Origin: Aquirufa nivalisilvae
Lineage (GTDB): Bacteria; Bacteroidota; Bacteroidia; Cytophagales; Spirosomataceae
Length of the DNA: 64,000 bases
Assembly (NCBI RefSeq): GCF_004307455.1
Contig: NZ_SEWX01000008.1
Span: 310,001-374,000, forward strand
Reading direction: 5' to 3'
A program made the translations under genes and the position numbers. Under the pieces are notes generated by a model. It was given only the letters and a program-made list of their open reading frames with translations, did no database searches and was not told the origin of the DNA. Shown in pieces: positions 18,838 to 27,148 of this stretch. Numbering within the stretch: position 1 is the stretch's first letter; every line of letters begins with the position of its first letter.

Positions 18838-19803
18838 CTAAAAGTCTTCGTCTAAACTGAACGACATGGTATCCTTGTCAGACATTACTCCTGATTTTTG
18901 ATATTCAGCCACACGCTTTTCAAAGAAATTTGTCTTACCCTGTAAGGAAATCATTTCCATGAAATCAAATGGGTTAGACGCATTGTAAAACTTCTTGCAT
19001 CCTAAGGAAACCAATAAACGGTCAGCAACAAACTCAATGTATTGACACATCAAATCAGCATTCATTCCAATCAAGGAAACAGGTAATGCTACGGTCACAA
19101 ATTCTTTTTCAATCTCCACCGCATTCGTGATAATTTCATATACACGTTCTTGAGATACTTTATTTTTGATGTGATCTGTATATAACAAACATGCAAAATC
19201 ACAGTGCAAACCTTCGTCGCGAGAAATCAACTCATTGGAGAAAGATAAACCTGGCATTAATCCACGTTTCTTTAACCAGAAAATAGAACAGAATGATCCT
19301 GAGAAAAAGATCCCCTCTACCGCTGCAAATGAAATCAAACGCTCGACAAAACTTTCACTCTCGATCCATTTCAATGCCCACTCCGCTTTTTTCTTAACGC
19401 AATCAATGGTTTCGATGGCTCTCAACAAACGATCTTTCTCTTTAGGTTCTTGAATGTAGGTATCTATCAACAAGGAATATGTTTCCGAGTGAATGTTTTC
19501 CATCATGATTTGAAAACCATAAAAACATTTAGCCTCTGCATATTGAACCTCTTTCAAAAAGTTATTGGCTAAATTCTCGTTAACAATTCCATCCGAAGCA
19601 GCGAAAAACGCCAAAACATGAGAAATAAAATGACGCTCTCCGTCATTCATTTTCTTCCAATCGGCTAAATCTTGTTGTAAATCAATTTCCTCTGCAGTCC
19701 AAAAAGAAGCTTCCGCTTGTTTATAAAACTTCCAAATATCGTTGTGTTTAATTGGGAAAAGTACGAATCGGTTGGGGTCTTCCACCAAAAGAGGTTCAGT
19801 CAT
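18838..19803 (-). CDS. nrdB: class I ribonucleotide reductase, small (radical) subunit
   Basis: The R2 subunit (321 aa) houses the dimetal site and tyrosyl radical used by the large subunit to reduce ribonucleotides. All expected ligands are visible: the Asp in [12 protein letters not shown], Glu and His in [20 protein letters not shown], and Glu, Glu and His in [10 protein letters not shown] and [16 protein letters not shown]. The tyrosine in SLLIDTYI corresponds to the radical Tyr of mouse-type R2, so this resembles the eukaryote-like R2 group common in Bacteroidota. The C-terminal tail (SFSLDEDF) is the acidic/aromatic peptide that docks on R1. The large subunit gene is not adjacent, so subunit ratios must be set from two loci. 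Confidence 0.97.
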   Translation of the reverse strand: MTEPLLVEDPNRFVLFPIKHNDIWKFYKQAEASFWTAEEIDLQQDLADWKKMNDGERHFISHVLAFFAASDGIVNENLANNFLKEVQYAEAKCFYGFQIMMENIHSETYSLLIDTYIQEPKEKDRLLRAIETIDCVKKKAEWALKWIESESFVERLISFAAVEGIFFSGSFCSIFWLKKRGLMPGLSFSNELISRDEGLHCDFACLLYTDHIKNKVSQERVYEIITNAVEIEKEFVTVALPVSLIGMNADLMCQYIEFVADRLLVSLGCKKFYNASNPFDFMEMISLQGKTNFFEKRVAEYQKSGVMSDKDTMSFSLDEDF

Positions 19804-19963
19804 TGTCAGGTTAGATGATTAGGGTAAAACATTATTTCGAAATTAAGCATTTATGCGTGAAAAAAATGGAGAAGTCTCATTAAAAAAATGAAAATTATCA
19901 GAATCTCATAGCATGAGCTAATTCTAGCTTATATACCCTAAAATCTTACAATTGTTTTGAAAA

Positions 19964-20569
19964 TTAAAAGAAAAACCCGCCTACTTGAACCACTAATGCA
20001 GAGCCATAGGGAGATACTTTACCTGAGGAGGAGCTATAATTTAGATCATACATCACAGATAAATTAATTCCAAGCTTGGATCCAATACCTATACCCACTA
20101 ATACGGGATTAGAATATCCATAATAGTTACTGGCATTACTGTCCGACAAATTGGAATAATTTTCCACTTGACCCACTAAATAACTCTGACCCAGCAAGGC
20201 TGTTAAAGTAGGAATGTACTGTCGAATAAAAATACGCTCGCCTAGTAGATTACTGGTTAACTTTCCAATATTTCCTCCATAATTAACAGAATAATACTGG
20301 TAAGTTAATCCTACACCAGCTATGGTATTATTAGCCAATTGATAACCTGCCATGGGAGAAACACCAATACTTGTGGGATTTCCGAAACTCAACCCCGAAA
20401 GTCCTCCACCAAAATGCAAGCGTTGGCGAAAGGTTAACTCGCTCACATCGGGTTCTACATCCAAATCTCCTTTGGCCCCCTCTTCTTTAATAACTACTGG
20501 TTCCTGGGCCTTAGATTCAAAAATCACACCACAACTGATTAAAAAACAAAGTAAGAATATATGTTTCAT
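19964..20569 (-). CDS. putative small outer-membrane beta-barrel protein
   Basis: A 201-aa exported protein: signal peptide MKHIFLLCFLISCGVIFESKAQ, a short acidic linker, then alternating hydrophobic/polar strands rich in Gly, Tyr and Ser (LHFGGGLSGLSFGNPTSIGV, AGVGLTYQYYSVNYGG, VLVGIGIGSKLGINLSVMYD), ending in FFF. A C-terminal aromatic and strand-like repeats suggest an eight-stranded barrel. I do not recognise the family and no function is assigned. It is a single gene, divergent from uvrA, with no clear terminator. Confidence 0.65.
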   Translation of the reverse strand: MKHIFLLCFLISCGVIFESKAQEPVVIKEEGAKGDLDVEPDVSELTFRQRLHFGGGLSGLSFGNPTSIGVSPMAGYQLANNTIAGVGLTYQYYSVNYGGNIGKLTSNLLGERIFIRQYIPTLTALLGQSYLVGQVENYSNLSDSNASNYYGYSNPVLVGIGIGSKLGINLSVMYDLNYSSSSGKVSPYGSALVVQVGGFFF

Positions 20570-20643
20570 GAATATTTTTTTGAGTAAAAACGAAAAAATT
20601 GGTGGATTATGATGTTGAAAATACGATTAACAAAATTAAAGGA

Positions 20644-20651
20644 TAATTTTG
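20644..20651 (+). promoter_or_regulatory. candidate -7 box immediately upstream of uvrA
   Basis: TAATTTTG is an exact TAnnTTTG match ending only 4 nt before the uvrA ATG. Used as a promoter, it would place the transcript start at or next to the start codon. A TTG at 20615-20617 is 26 nt upstream, longer than ideal. Confidence 0.35.
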
Positions 20652-20655
20652 TTAT

Positions 20656-23511
20656 ATGAATCATCCGAATTCGAGTTTGGTAAGCAATCAGGGAATAGAA
20701 AATTTAGACCCTAGAACACACATCATCATCAAAGGTGCCCGTGTCCATAATTTAAAAAATTTGGATGTCGCCATTCCACGTAATCAATTAGTCGTTATAA
20801 CAGGTTTATCTGGCTCAGGTAAATCCTCATTAGCTTTCGACACACTTTTTGCTGAAGGCCAACGTATGTACGTTGAAAGTCTCAATAGCTATGCCCGTCA
20901 ATTTCTTGGTCGTATGGAAAAACCTGCCGTAGATTATATTCGGGGCGTTTCTCCTGCTATAGCCATTGAGCAAAAAGTCAATACAAAAAACCCTAGATCA
21001 ACCGTAGGTACTACTACCGAAATATATGATTACCTCAAATTACTTTTTGCCCGAATCGGAAAAACGTATTCCCCCATTTCAGGTGTAGAAGTAAAAAAAG
21101 ATTCAGTTTCAGTGATTGTGGACTGGATTATGCAATTCCCACAAAAGAAAGTCATCATTCTAGCTCCCCTACTCCGACATGAAGGTCGAGGTCTAAAGAA
21201 TGAATGTCAATTATTAATTCAAAAAGGATACACACGTTTAAAATTAGGAGATGATATTTTGAATTTGGAGGAGTTAGTGGAGGATGATGCATTATTGAAA
21301 AAAATAGATAAAAACTCAGCTGACTTGGCCATTTTGGTTGATCGCCTAATCAGTAAAGCGGACGACGAGGAAACTCAATTTCGCCTAGGGGATTCAGTCC
21401 AAACAGCTTATTTTGAAGGTGAAGGAATTTGTTGGGTTGAATTAGAGGGTCAAAAAAGAAAAATCTTCTCTGATAAATTTGAGTTAGATGGAATCTCTTT
21501 TGAAGAACCCAGCTTAAATCTGTTCTCTTTCAATAATCCGTATGGTGCTTGTAAAAATTGTGAAGGTTATGGAAAGGTATTAGGTTTAGACCCTGATTTA
21601 GTTTTTCCTGATACCGAGCTTTCGGTATACGAAGGGGCGATTGCTCCATGGAGAAGTGAACGCATGAGCGAATGGCTTTATCCATTGATTCGTAATGGAG
21701 TTAGCTTTGATTTTCCCATACATCGACCATATAAAGACCTGACAGTTCAAGAGAAGCAATTACTTTGGACTGGAAATAAATATTTTGCTGGATTGACTCA
21801 ATTCTTTGAGCATCTTGAAAAAGAAACCTACAAAATCCAATACCGTGTTTTGCTTTCTCGCTACCGAGGTAAAACGAATTGCCCAGAATGTTTAGGTTCA
21901 AGATTGAGAAAAGATGCAGCTTATGTTAAAATTCAGGAACATTCCATCATTGACATGGTGCTTTGGCCAATCTCCAAAGTCAAAAGCTTTTTTGATAATT
22001 TAGAATTGAATGAAGCAGACCAACAAGTTTCTCGTCGAATATTAATCGAAATCAAAAATAGATTGGATTATATGAACCGAGTAGGTTTGGGTTATTTGAC
22101 ATTAAACCGACTTAGTTCAACACTTTCAGGAGGGGAATTCCAACGCATTAAATTGGCTACATCTTTAGGTAGTGCCTTGGTAGGTTCCATGTATATTTTA
22201 GATGAGCCCAGCATAGGTCTACATCCAAGAGATACGGAAAGACTTATCTCTGTATTGTTGATGCTCAAGCAAATGGGCAATACCGTGATCGTGGTAGAAC
22301 ATGAGGAAGATATCATGCGTGCAGCAGATCAAATCATTGATATTGGACCAGAAGCTGGTCGACATGGTGGAGAGCTCATGTTCCAAGGAAATTTAGAGGA
22401 AGCTTTGAGCCGACATGACCTGACTAGCCATACGATGCAGTTTTTGCAAGGAATAGATAGAATCGAAATTCCTTCCTTCCGCAGAAAGAGTTTGGCTCAT
22501 ATTGAAATCATTGGAGCTAGTGAGAATAATTTAAGAAATGTCTCTGTTAAGATTCCATTAGGAATATTGACAGTAGTTACGGGTGTCAGTGGATCAGGGA
22601 AATCAACTTTGATTCGTAAAATATTATATCCTGCACTTTTACGTCAATTACAATTAGGAACCGAAGAAACTGGGAAATTCAAAGAATTAAAAGGGAGTGT
22701 TTCTCAGATTGCTAGTGTGGAAATGGTAGATCAACAACCTATTGGTAAGTCTTCCCGTTCTAACCCGGTCACCTATATTAAAGCCTATGACGCCATTCGT
22801 GCTTTATATGCTGAATTACCATTAGCCAAAACCAGAGGTTATAAACCATCTCACTTCTCTTTCAATGTAGAAGGAGGCCGTTGCGAAACTTGCCAAGGAG
22901 AAGGAGAAATCACCATTGAAATGCAATTCATGGCGGATATTAAATTAGTCTGTGAATCATGTCAAGGAAGTAGATTCAAGCAAGAAATATTGGATATTAA
23001 ATTTCAAGACAAAAATATTGCTGAAATACTGGACATGACGGTGGAAGAAGGTGTGGCATTTTTCAAAAGTAAAACACCGAAAATTGCCGAAAAGATTGAT
23101 CCACTATTTCAAGTTGGACTTGGCTATATCAAATTAGGACAGTCATCCAATTCGCTTTCAGGCGGAGAAGCACAACGAGTGAAATTAGCTAGCTTCTTAG
23201 GTAAAGGAAACCCCAACAAGGGAAAGACCTTATTTATTTTTGATGAACCGACCACTGGTTTACACTTTCATGATATCAAAAAACTGTTGAAAGCCTTAAA
23301 TGATTTGGTAGAGCAGGGAGACAGTGTTATCATCATTGAGCATAATATGGAAGTGATTAAATGCGCTGATCATATTATCGATTTAGGACCCGATGGTGGA
23401 GAAGCGGGAGGGCAAATCTGTTTTGAGGGCAGTCCTGAAGAAATGGTTAAATTGGAGAATAATCCCACGGCGCACTATTTAAGTCAAAAAATACTAGGCA
23501 AAAAACTGTAA
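20656..23511 (+). CDS. uvrA: excinuclease ABC subunit A
   Basis: The damage-recognition ATPase of nucleotide excision repair, 951 aa, the normal length. It contains two ABC ATPase modules: the first Walker A in GLSGSGKSSLAFDTLFAEG (near residue 50) with signature LSGGEFQRIKLA, the second in GVSGSGKSTLIRK (near residue 640) with signature LSGGEAQRVKLA and Walker B LFIFDEPTTGLHF. Zinc-binding pairs are present: CKNCEGYG, CPECLGSR, CETCQGEGEI and CESCQGSR. uvrB and uvrC are not adjacent. The nuoN-type gene begins 9 nt after its stop, so the two are probably co-transcribed. Confidence 0.98.
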   Translation: MNHPNSSLVSNQGIENLDPRTHIIIKGARVHNLKNLDVAIPRNQLVVITGLSGSGKSSLAFDTLFAEGQRMYVESLNSYARQFLGRMEKPAVDYIRGVSPAIAIEQKVNTKNPRSTVGTTTEIYDYLKLLFARIGKTYSPISGVEVKKDSVSVIVDWIMQFPQKKVIILAPLLRHEGRGLKNECQLLIQKGYTRLKLGDDILNLEELVEDDALLKKIDKNSADLAILVDRLISKADDEETQFRLGDSVQTAYFEGEGICWVELEGQKRKIFSDKFELDGISFEEPSLNLFSFNNPYGACKNCEGYGKVLGLDPDLVFPDTELSVYEGAIAPWRSERMSEWLYPLIRNGVSFDFPIHRPYKDLTVQEKQLLWTGNKYFAGLTQFFEHLEKETYKIQYRVLLSRYRGKTNCPECLGSRLRKDAAYVKIQEHSIIDMVLWPISKVKSFFDNLELNEADQQVSRRILIEIKNRLDYMNRVGLGYLTLNRLSSTLSGGEFQRIKLATSLGSALVGSMYILDEPSIGLHPRDTERLISVLLMLKQMGNTVIVVEHEEDIMRAADQIIDIGPEAGRHGGELMFQGNLEEALSRHDLTSHTMQFLQGIDRIEIPSFRRKSLAHIEIIGASENNLRNVSVKIPLGILTVVTGVSGSGKSTLIRKILYPALLRQLQLGTEETGKFKELKGSVSQIASVEMVDQQPIGKSSRSNPVTYIKAYDAIRALYAELPLAKTRGYKPSHFSFNVEGGRCETCQGEGEITIEMQFMADIKLVCESCQGSRFKQEILDIKFQDKNIAEILDMTVEEGVAFFKSKTPKIAEKIDPLFQVGLGYIKLGQSSNSLSGGEAQRVKLASFLGKGNPNKGKTLFIFDEPTTGLHFHDIKKLLKALNDLVEQGDSVIIIEHNMEVIKCADHIIDLGPDGGEAGGQICFEGSPEEMVKLENNPTAHYLSQKILGKKL

Positions 23512-23520
23512 GTTTACAAT

Positions 23521-25002
23521 ATGTTTTCTCCAGAAATACTTCAATCCTTACCTCAGAAGCTAGATGGAATTAGCCAAGGACTTTCCTTGATGATTCCTGA
23601 ATTACTTCTTTGCATTTGGATTTTGGTTGGAATATTTGCCGAGTTATTTTTACATGGGAGATCCATTAAATTCTCTACCTCTTGGCGTTATTTCATTACT
23701 CAAATTGGCTTATTATTAGCCTTTGTGTTAGCCATACAACGTATGACTACGAGTATGACAGGATTTGCTTCATTTTCCCTATTTTGGATTAATTCGGGTA
23801 GTAATTCCATCAATGCCTTACTTTTATTTTTGGCGATAGTTTTAATTCTAGTCAATCAAGCTCAACAAAAAAGTTTCCAGTTTGAAGAGAAAATGGGTTT
23901 TTTGTCCATTTTGGGTGGTGCTCTTTTGGTTTCCATAAGTAGCCATTGGTTAAGTATATTTTTAAGCATCGAATGGATGTCTTTGGGGACTTATTTATTA
24001 GTAGGTATACGAAAAGACGCGGAAGGGTCTAGAGCGATATTACCCTATGTGTTATTCGGTTTGGCTAGTACGGCATTTTTACTATATGGAATTTCCTTCG
24101 TATATGGTATTACGGGAACGATGCATATCACCAATCCGGCGTTTAGCAGAGGTTTATCAACGGCCGACCCCTATTTAGTTGGCCTTGCGCTCACTTTAAT
24201 CGCCAGTTCCCTTTTATTTAAATTGGCTTGGGCCCCATTTCACCCATGGAGTCCTGATGTGATCGAAAGTTTACCTGCCTCTTGGATGACATGGATCTCA
24301 ACGGCTCCCAAAATAGCCATTACATTTTTGGGTATTCGATTACTCCATTTTATTCCAATTTCATTAGAAGTCCCAATTGCTTTTTTAGCTATTTTGACCT
24401 TATTGGTAGGTAATTTGGGAGCATTAGGACAAAGGAATTCGAAGCGACTCCTTGCTTATTCAGGTATTGCACATGGAGGTTTCATGGCTATGGCTTGGTT
24501 ATTTCCTAGCCAGCAAGCTACGGAAGTACTCTTATTTTATTCATTAATCTACGGCTTGAGCTCGCTATTAGTATTTTATTTAATTGATGAGGCTCCTTCT
24601 GGACCTTATAAATCCCAAGATTTAGAAAATTGGAGTGGATTGGCAAAAAGTCGACCGCTGGCTTCCTTATTTTTATTAATCGGAATGGTGGCTTTGGCCG
24701 GTTTACCTCCAGCGGGGAGCTTCATTGCGAAGGTTACTTATTTTTCTTTTTTATGGGAAAAATATCAAAACAGTTCTCAAATTTTAACCTTGGTTTTATT
24801 AGTAACGGCTATTTTAACAACAGCTTTAGGAATTTTCTATTATTTAAAGATTCCGTACCAAATTTATTTCAAGAAAAATACGCAAGAAGAAGGCGTAGTT
24901 ATTTGGAACGAAAATGGAAATATGTGGGTTTATGCGGTATTGGTGGTATTTATTTTGGGAAGCTTCTTAGCCCCTACAGCTATTTGGGATTTCTTAAAAT
25001 AA
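23521..25002 (+). CDS. nuoN: NADH-quinone oxidoreductase subunit N-type protein
   Basis: A 493-aa polytopic inner-membrane protein with about 14 hydrophobic helices, belonging to the antiporter-like ND2/NuoN subunits of complex I. Recognisable proton-channel features include the Glu in SIEWMSLGTYLLVG, LFKLAWAPFHPWSPDVIESLPASW, the Lys-rich helix SKRLLAYSGIAHGGFMAM and LAGLPPAGSFIAK. It lies 9 nt behind uvrA and no other complex I gene is in the window, so it is separated from the canonical nuo operon. It could be the only NuoN, or an extra antiporter-type paralogue. No terminator is obvious after it; the next gene has its own promoter. Confidence 0.88.
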   Translation: MFSPEILQSLPQKLDGISQGLSLMIPELLLCIWILVGIFAELFLHGRSIKFSTSWRYFITQIGLLLAFVLAIQRMTTSMTGFASFSLFWINSGSNSINALLLFLAIVLILVNQAQQKSFQFEEKMGFLSILGGALLVSISSHWLSIFLSIEWMSLGTYLLVGIRKDAEGSRAILPYVLFGLASTAFLLYGISFVYGITGTMHITNPAFSRGLSTADPYLVGLALTLIASSLLFKLAWAPFHPWSPDVIESLPASWMTWISTAPKIAITFLGIRLLHFIPISLEVPIAFLAILTLLVGNLGALGQRNSKRLLAYSGIAHGGFMAMAWLFPSQQATEVLLFYSLIYGLSSLLVFYLIDEAPSGPYKSQDLENWSGLAKSRPLASLFLLIGMVALAGLPPAGSFIAKVTYFSFLWEKYQNSSQILTLVLLVTAILTTALGIFYYLKIPYQIYFKKNTQEEGVVIWNENGNMWVYAVLVVFILGSFLAPTAIWDFLK

Positions 25003-25026
25003 GGAAATAAATAATGTACATTTCCG

Positions 25027-25056
25027 TTGAGCCATCATTTTAATTACTTAGTTTTG
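25027..25056 (+). promoter_or_regulatory. near-consensus Bacteroidota promoter of the PurF-like gene
   Basis: TTG (25027-25029), a 19-nt spacer, and TAGTTTTG (25049-25056) match the TTG-N19-TAnnTTTG consensus of the Bacteroidota primary sigma factor. The predicted start is near 25063, leaving a leader of about 35 nt. Confidence 0.65.
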
Positions 25057-25098
25057 TATTCGATTTTGAGTAAAAACCTCTTCTGAAACGCATACCAA

Positions 25099-27015
25099 AT
25101 GTCTGATTCAATAAAGCACGAATGTGGAATTGCCCTTATTCGATTGCGCAAGCCCTTTCAGTATTATCTGGATAAGTATAAAACGCCGACCTATGGCCTG
25201 AGCAAATTGTACTTGATGATGGAAAAACAAGTCAATCGAGGTCAAGATGGAGCAGGGGTCGCCAATATCAAAATCAATGTTAATCCAGGAAACCGATATA
25301 TCAGCCGGTACCGCTCAGTAGAGCCACAAGCAGTAGCCGATATCTTCGGAAAAATCAACAAGAAATTCAGGAAAGCACAAAAATTAGCCAAAGATGTGAA
25401 GCGTGAAACGGGCATTGACCCGAGTCATGATGCGGCGTGGTGGCAAGAAAATGTAGCCTTTACTGGAGAAGTATTGTTAGGGCACTTACGCTATGGTACA
25501 CATGGACAAAATGAAATAGAAAACTGTCACCCGATGTTACGTCAAAGTAACTGGAGAAGTCGCAATTTAGTGATGGCAGGTAATTTCAACATGACCAATG
25601 TGGATGACTTATTTGACAAATTAGTTTCCTTAGGTCAACACCCGAAGGAAAAAGTAGATACGGTCACTGTCATGGAGAAAATTGGTCACTTTTTGGATGA
25701 AGAAAACCAAAGACAATTTTTGAAATATCGAGACCAATATGAAAACCCAGAGCTATCTGATATTCTAGCTGAGCAAATCGATTTAGTTCGTGTATTGGAG
25801 CGTTCATGTAAAGATTTTGATGGCGGCTACGCTATGGTCGGTTTAACAGGATATGGCGCATCCTTTGTGGCTCGTGATCCTGCGGGTATTCGTCCTGCAT
25901 ACTATTACATGGATGAAGAAGTTGTGGTGGTAGCGTCTGAGAAGCAAGCTATCAAAACCAGCTTCAATTGCGCTTATGACCAAATTCAAGAAATCACTCC
26001 TGGTTCTGCCTTAGTTATTGACATGGATGGCTCCGTAAAAGAAGCTCCATTCATCGATCGTTTAGAGCAAAAATCATGTTCTTTTGAGCGTATTTATTTC
26101 TCAAGAGGTTCAGATCCAGATATCTATTCAGAGCGTAAAAAATTAGGTCGATTATTAATCCCTCAAATTCTCGAGGAAGTAAACAATGACCTTAAAAATA
26201 CCGTATTCTCTTACATTCCCAACACAGCAGAAACTGCATTTTTGGGCATGATTGATGGCTTAGAAGACCATTTAGCTAAAGAGAGAAAACAGGCTATCAT
26301 GGGAGGTATTCTTTTTGAAAAAGAATTGGAAGAAATGTTGACCTTCCGCCCAAGGGTAGAGAAATTGATTTCCAAAGATGTGAAGGTTCGTACGTTTATT
26401 ACGAGCGACGAGCAAAGGGACGACATGGTTTCTCATGTGTATGATACTACCTATGAGGTAATCAATAAAGGAGTTGATTCCGTTGTTTTAATTGATGATT
26501 CCATTGTTCGCGGAACGACCTTAGAGAAGAGTATTTTAAGTCTATTAGACAAATTGTCTCCAAAGAAAATAGTCATTGTTTCTTCTGCTCCACAAATCCG
26601 ATATCCTGATTGTTATGGTATCGACATGTCGAAGATGAAGGAATTTGTTGCCTTTAGAGCTGCACTTGCCCTTTTAAAAGAAAGAGGATTAGAAAGTATA
26701 TTGGATGAAGTTAACTTAAAATGCCTAGTTGCCTTAGAAAATGGTACGGCTCATACCGAAAACTTCGTTAAAGCAATATATGCACCGTTTACCGACCAAG
26801 AAATCTCCAATAAAATAGCAGATATTGTTCGTCCTAAGCACATTAAGGCTGAAGTTGCAGTCATTTACCAAACCGTTGACAATTTAAATGTAGCTTGCCC
26901 GAATCATTTAGGTGATTGGTATTTTACAGGTAATTTCCCTACCTCAGGAGGAAATCAAGTAGTTAATAAAGCATTTGTCAATTTCATGAAAGGAATTGAG
27001 GTAAGAGCTTATTAA
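25099..27015 (+). CDS. long PurF-like amidophosphoribosyltransferase paralogue
   Basis: A 638-aa protein with the glutamine amidotransferase (Ntn) domain first and a phosphoribosyltransferase domain second. The putative nucleophile is Cys9 in KHECGIALI, one short propeptide from the N-terminus; NRGQDGAGVA, LLGHLRYGTHG and ARDPAGIRPAYYY follow as in PurF. The PRPP loop VVLIDDSIVRGTTLEKS lies near residues 462-478. Ordinary PurF is about 500 aa; the extra length comes from insertions, including a basic segment after the first motifs (about residues 70-120), and a C-terminal extension after DCYGIDM (about residues 515-638). PurF would make 5-phosphoribosylamine for purines; whether this long form does so is unproven. 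A palindromic terminator follows. Confidence 0.8.
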   Translation: MSDSIKHECGIALIRLRKPFQYYLDKYKTPTYGLSKLYLMMEKQVNRGQDGAGVANIKINVNPGNRYISRYRSVEPQAVADIFGKINKKFRKAQKLAKDVKRETGIDPSHDAAWWQENVAFTGEVLLGHLRYGTHGQNEIENCHPMLRQSNWRSRNLVMAGNFNMTNVDDLFDKLVSLGQHPKEKVDTVTVMEKIGHFLDEENQRQFLKYRDQYENPELSDILAEQIDLVRVLERSCKDFDGGYAMVGLTGYGASFVARDPAGIRPAYYYMDEEVVVVASEKQAIKTSFNCAYDQIQEITPGSALVIDMDGSVKEAPFIDRLEQKSCSFERIYFSRGSDPDIYSERKKLGRLLIPQILEEVNNDLKNTVFSYIPNTAETAFLGMIDGLEDHLAKERKQAIMGGILFEKELEEMLTFRPRVEKLISKDVKVRTFITSDEQRDDMVSHVYDTTYEVINKGVDSVVLIDDSIVRGTTLEKSILSLLDKLSPKKIVIVSSAPQIRYPDCYGIDMSKMKEFVAFRAALALLKERGLESILDEVNLKCLVALENGTAHTENFVKAIYAPFTDQEISNKIADIVRPKHIKAEVAVIYQTVDNLNVACPNHLGDWYFTGNFPTSGGNQVVNKAFVNFMKGIEVRAY

Positions 27016-27035
27016 AATTTTGTGTAAAAATCCTT

Positions 27036-27076
27036 AACGCTGTCAAGGTTTTGAACCTTGACAGCGTTGTTTTTTT
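27036..27076 (+). repeat. 33-nt palindromic repeat followed by a T-run (terminator)
   Basis: AACGCTGTCAAGGTT (27036-27050), loop TTG, AACCTTGACAGCGTT (27054-27068): a perfect 15-bp stem followed by G and a run of seven T. It lies 20 nt after the PurF-like gene and acts as a plausible rho-independent terminator while being a member of the repeat family also at 5131, 41158 and 41326. Confidence 0.9.
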
Positions 27077-27148
27077 CAAGCATTTTGAAAAAGAACGAAT
27101 GAGATTTCGTTCATATTGTCTCCATAAAATCTTTATCAATTAACTGAT

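Noticed and set aside
19804-19963. Possible NrdR boxes upstream of nrdB
   Set aside because: Only loose AT-rich matches and a short inverted AGCTA/TAGCT were seen; nothing approaches two spaced NrdR boxes.
24630-25010. 126-codon plus-strand ORF overlapping the end of nuoN
   Set aside because: It is a shifted frame of nuoN, a continuous NuoN reading frame with normal helices and end, so there is no sign of a frameshift.
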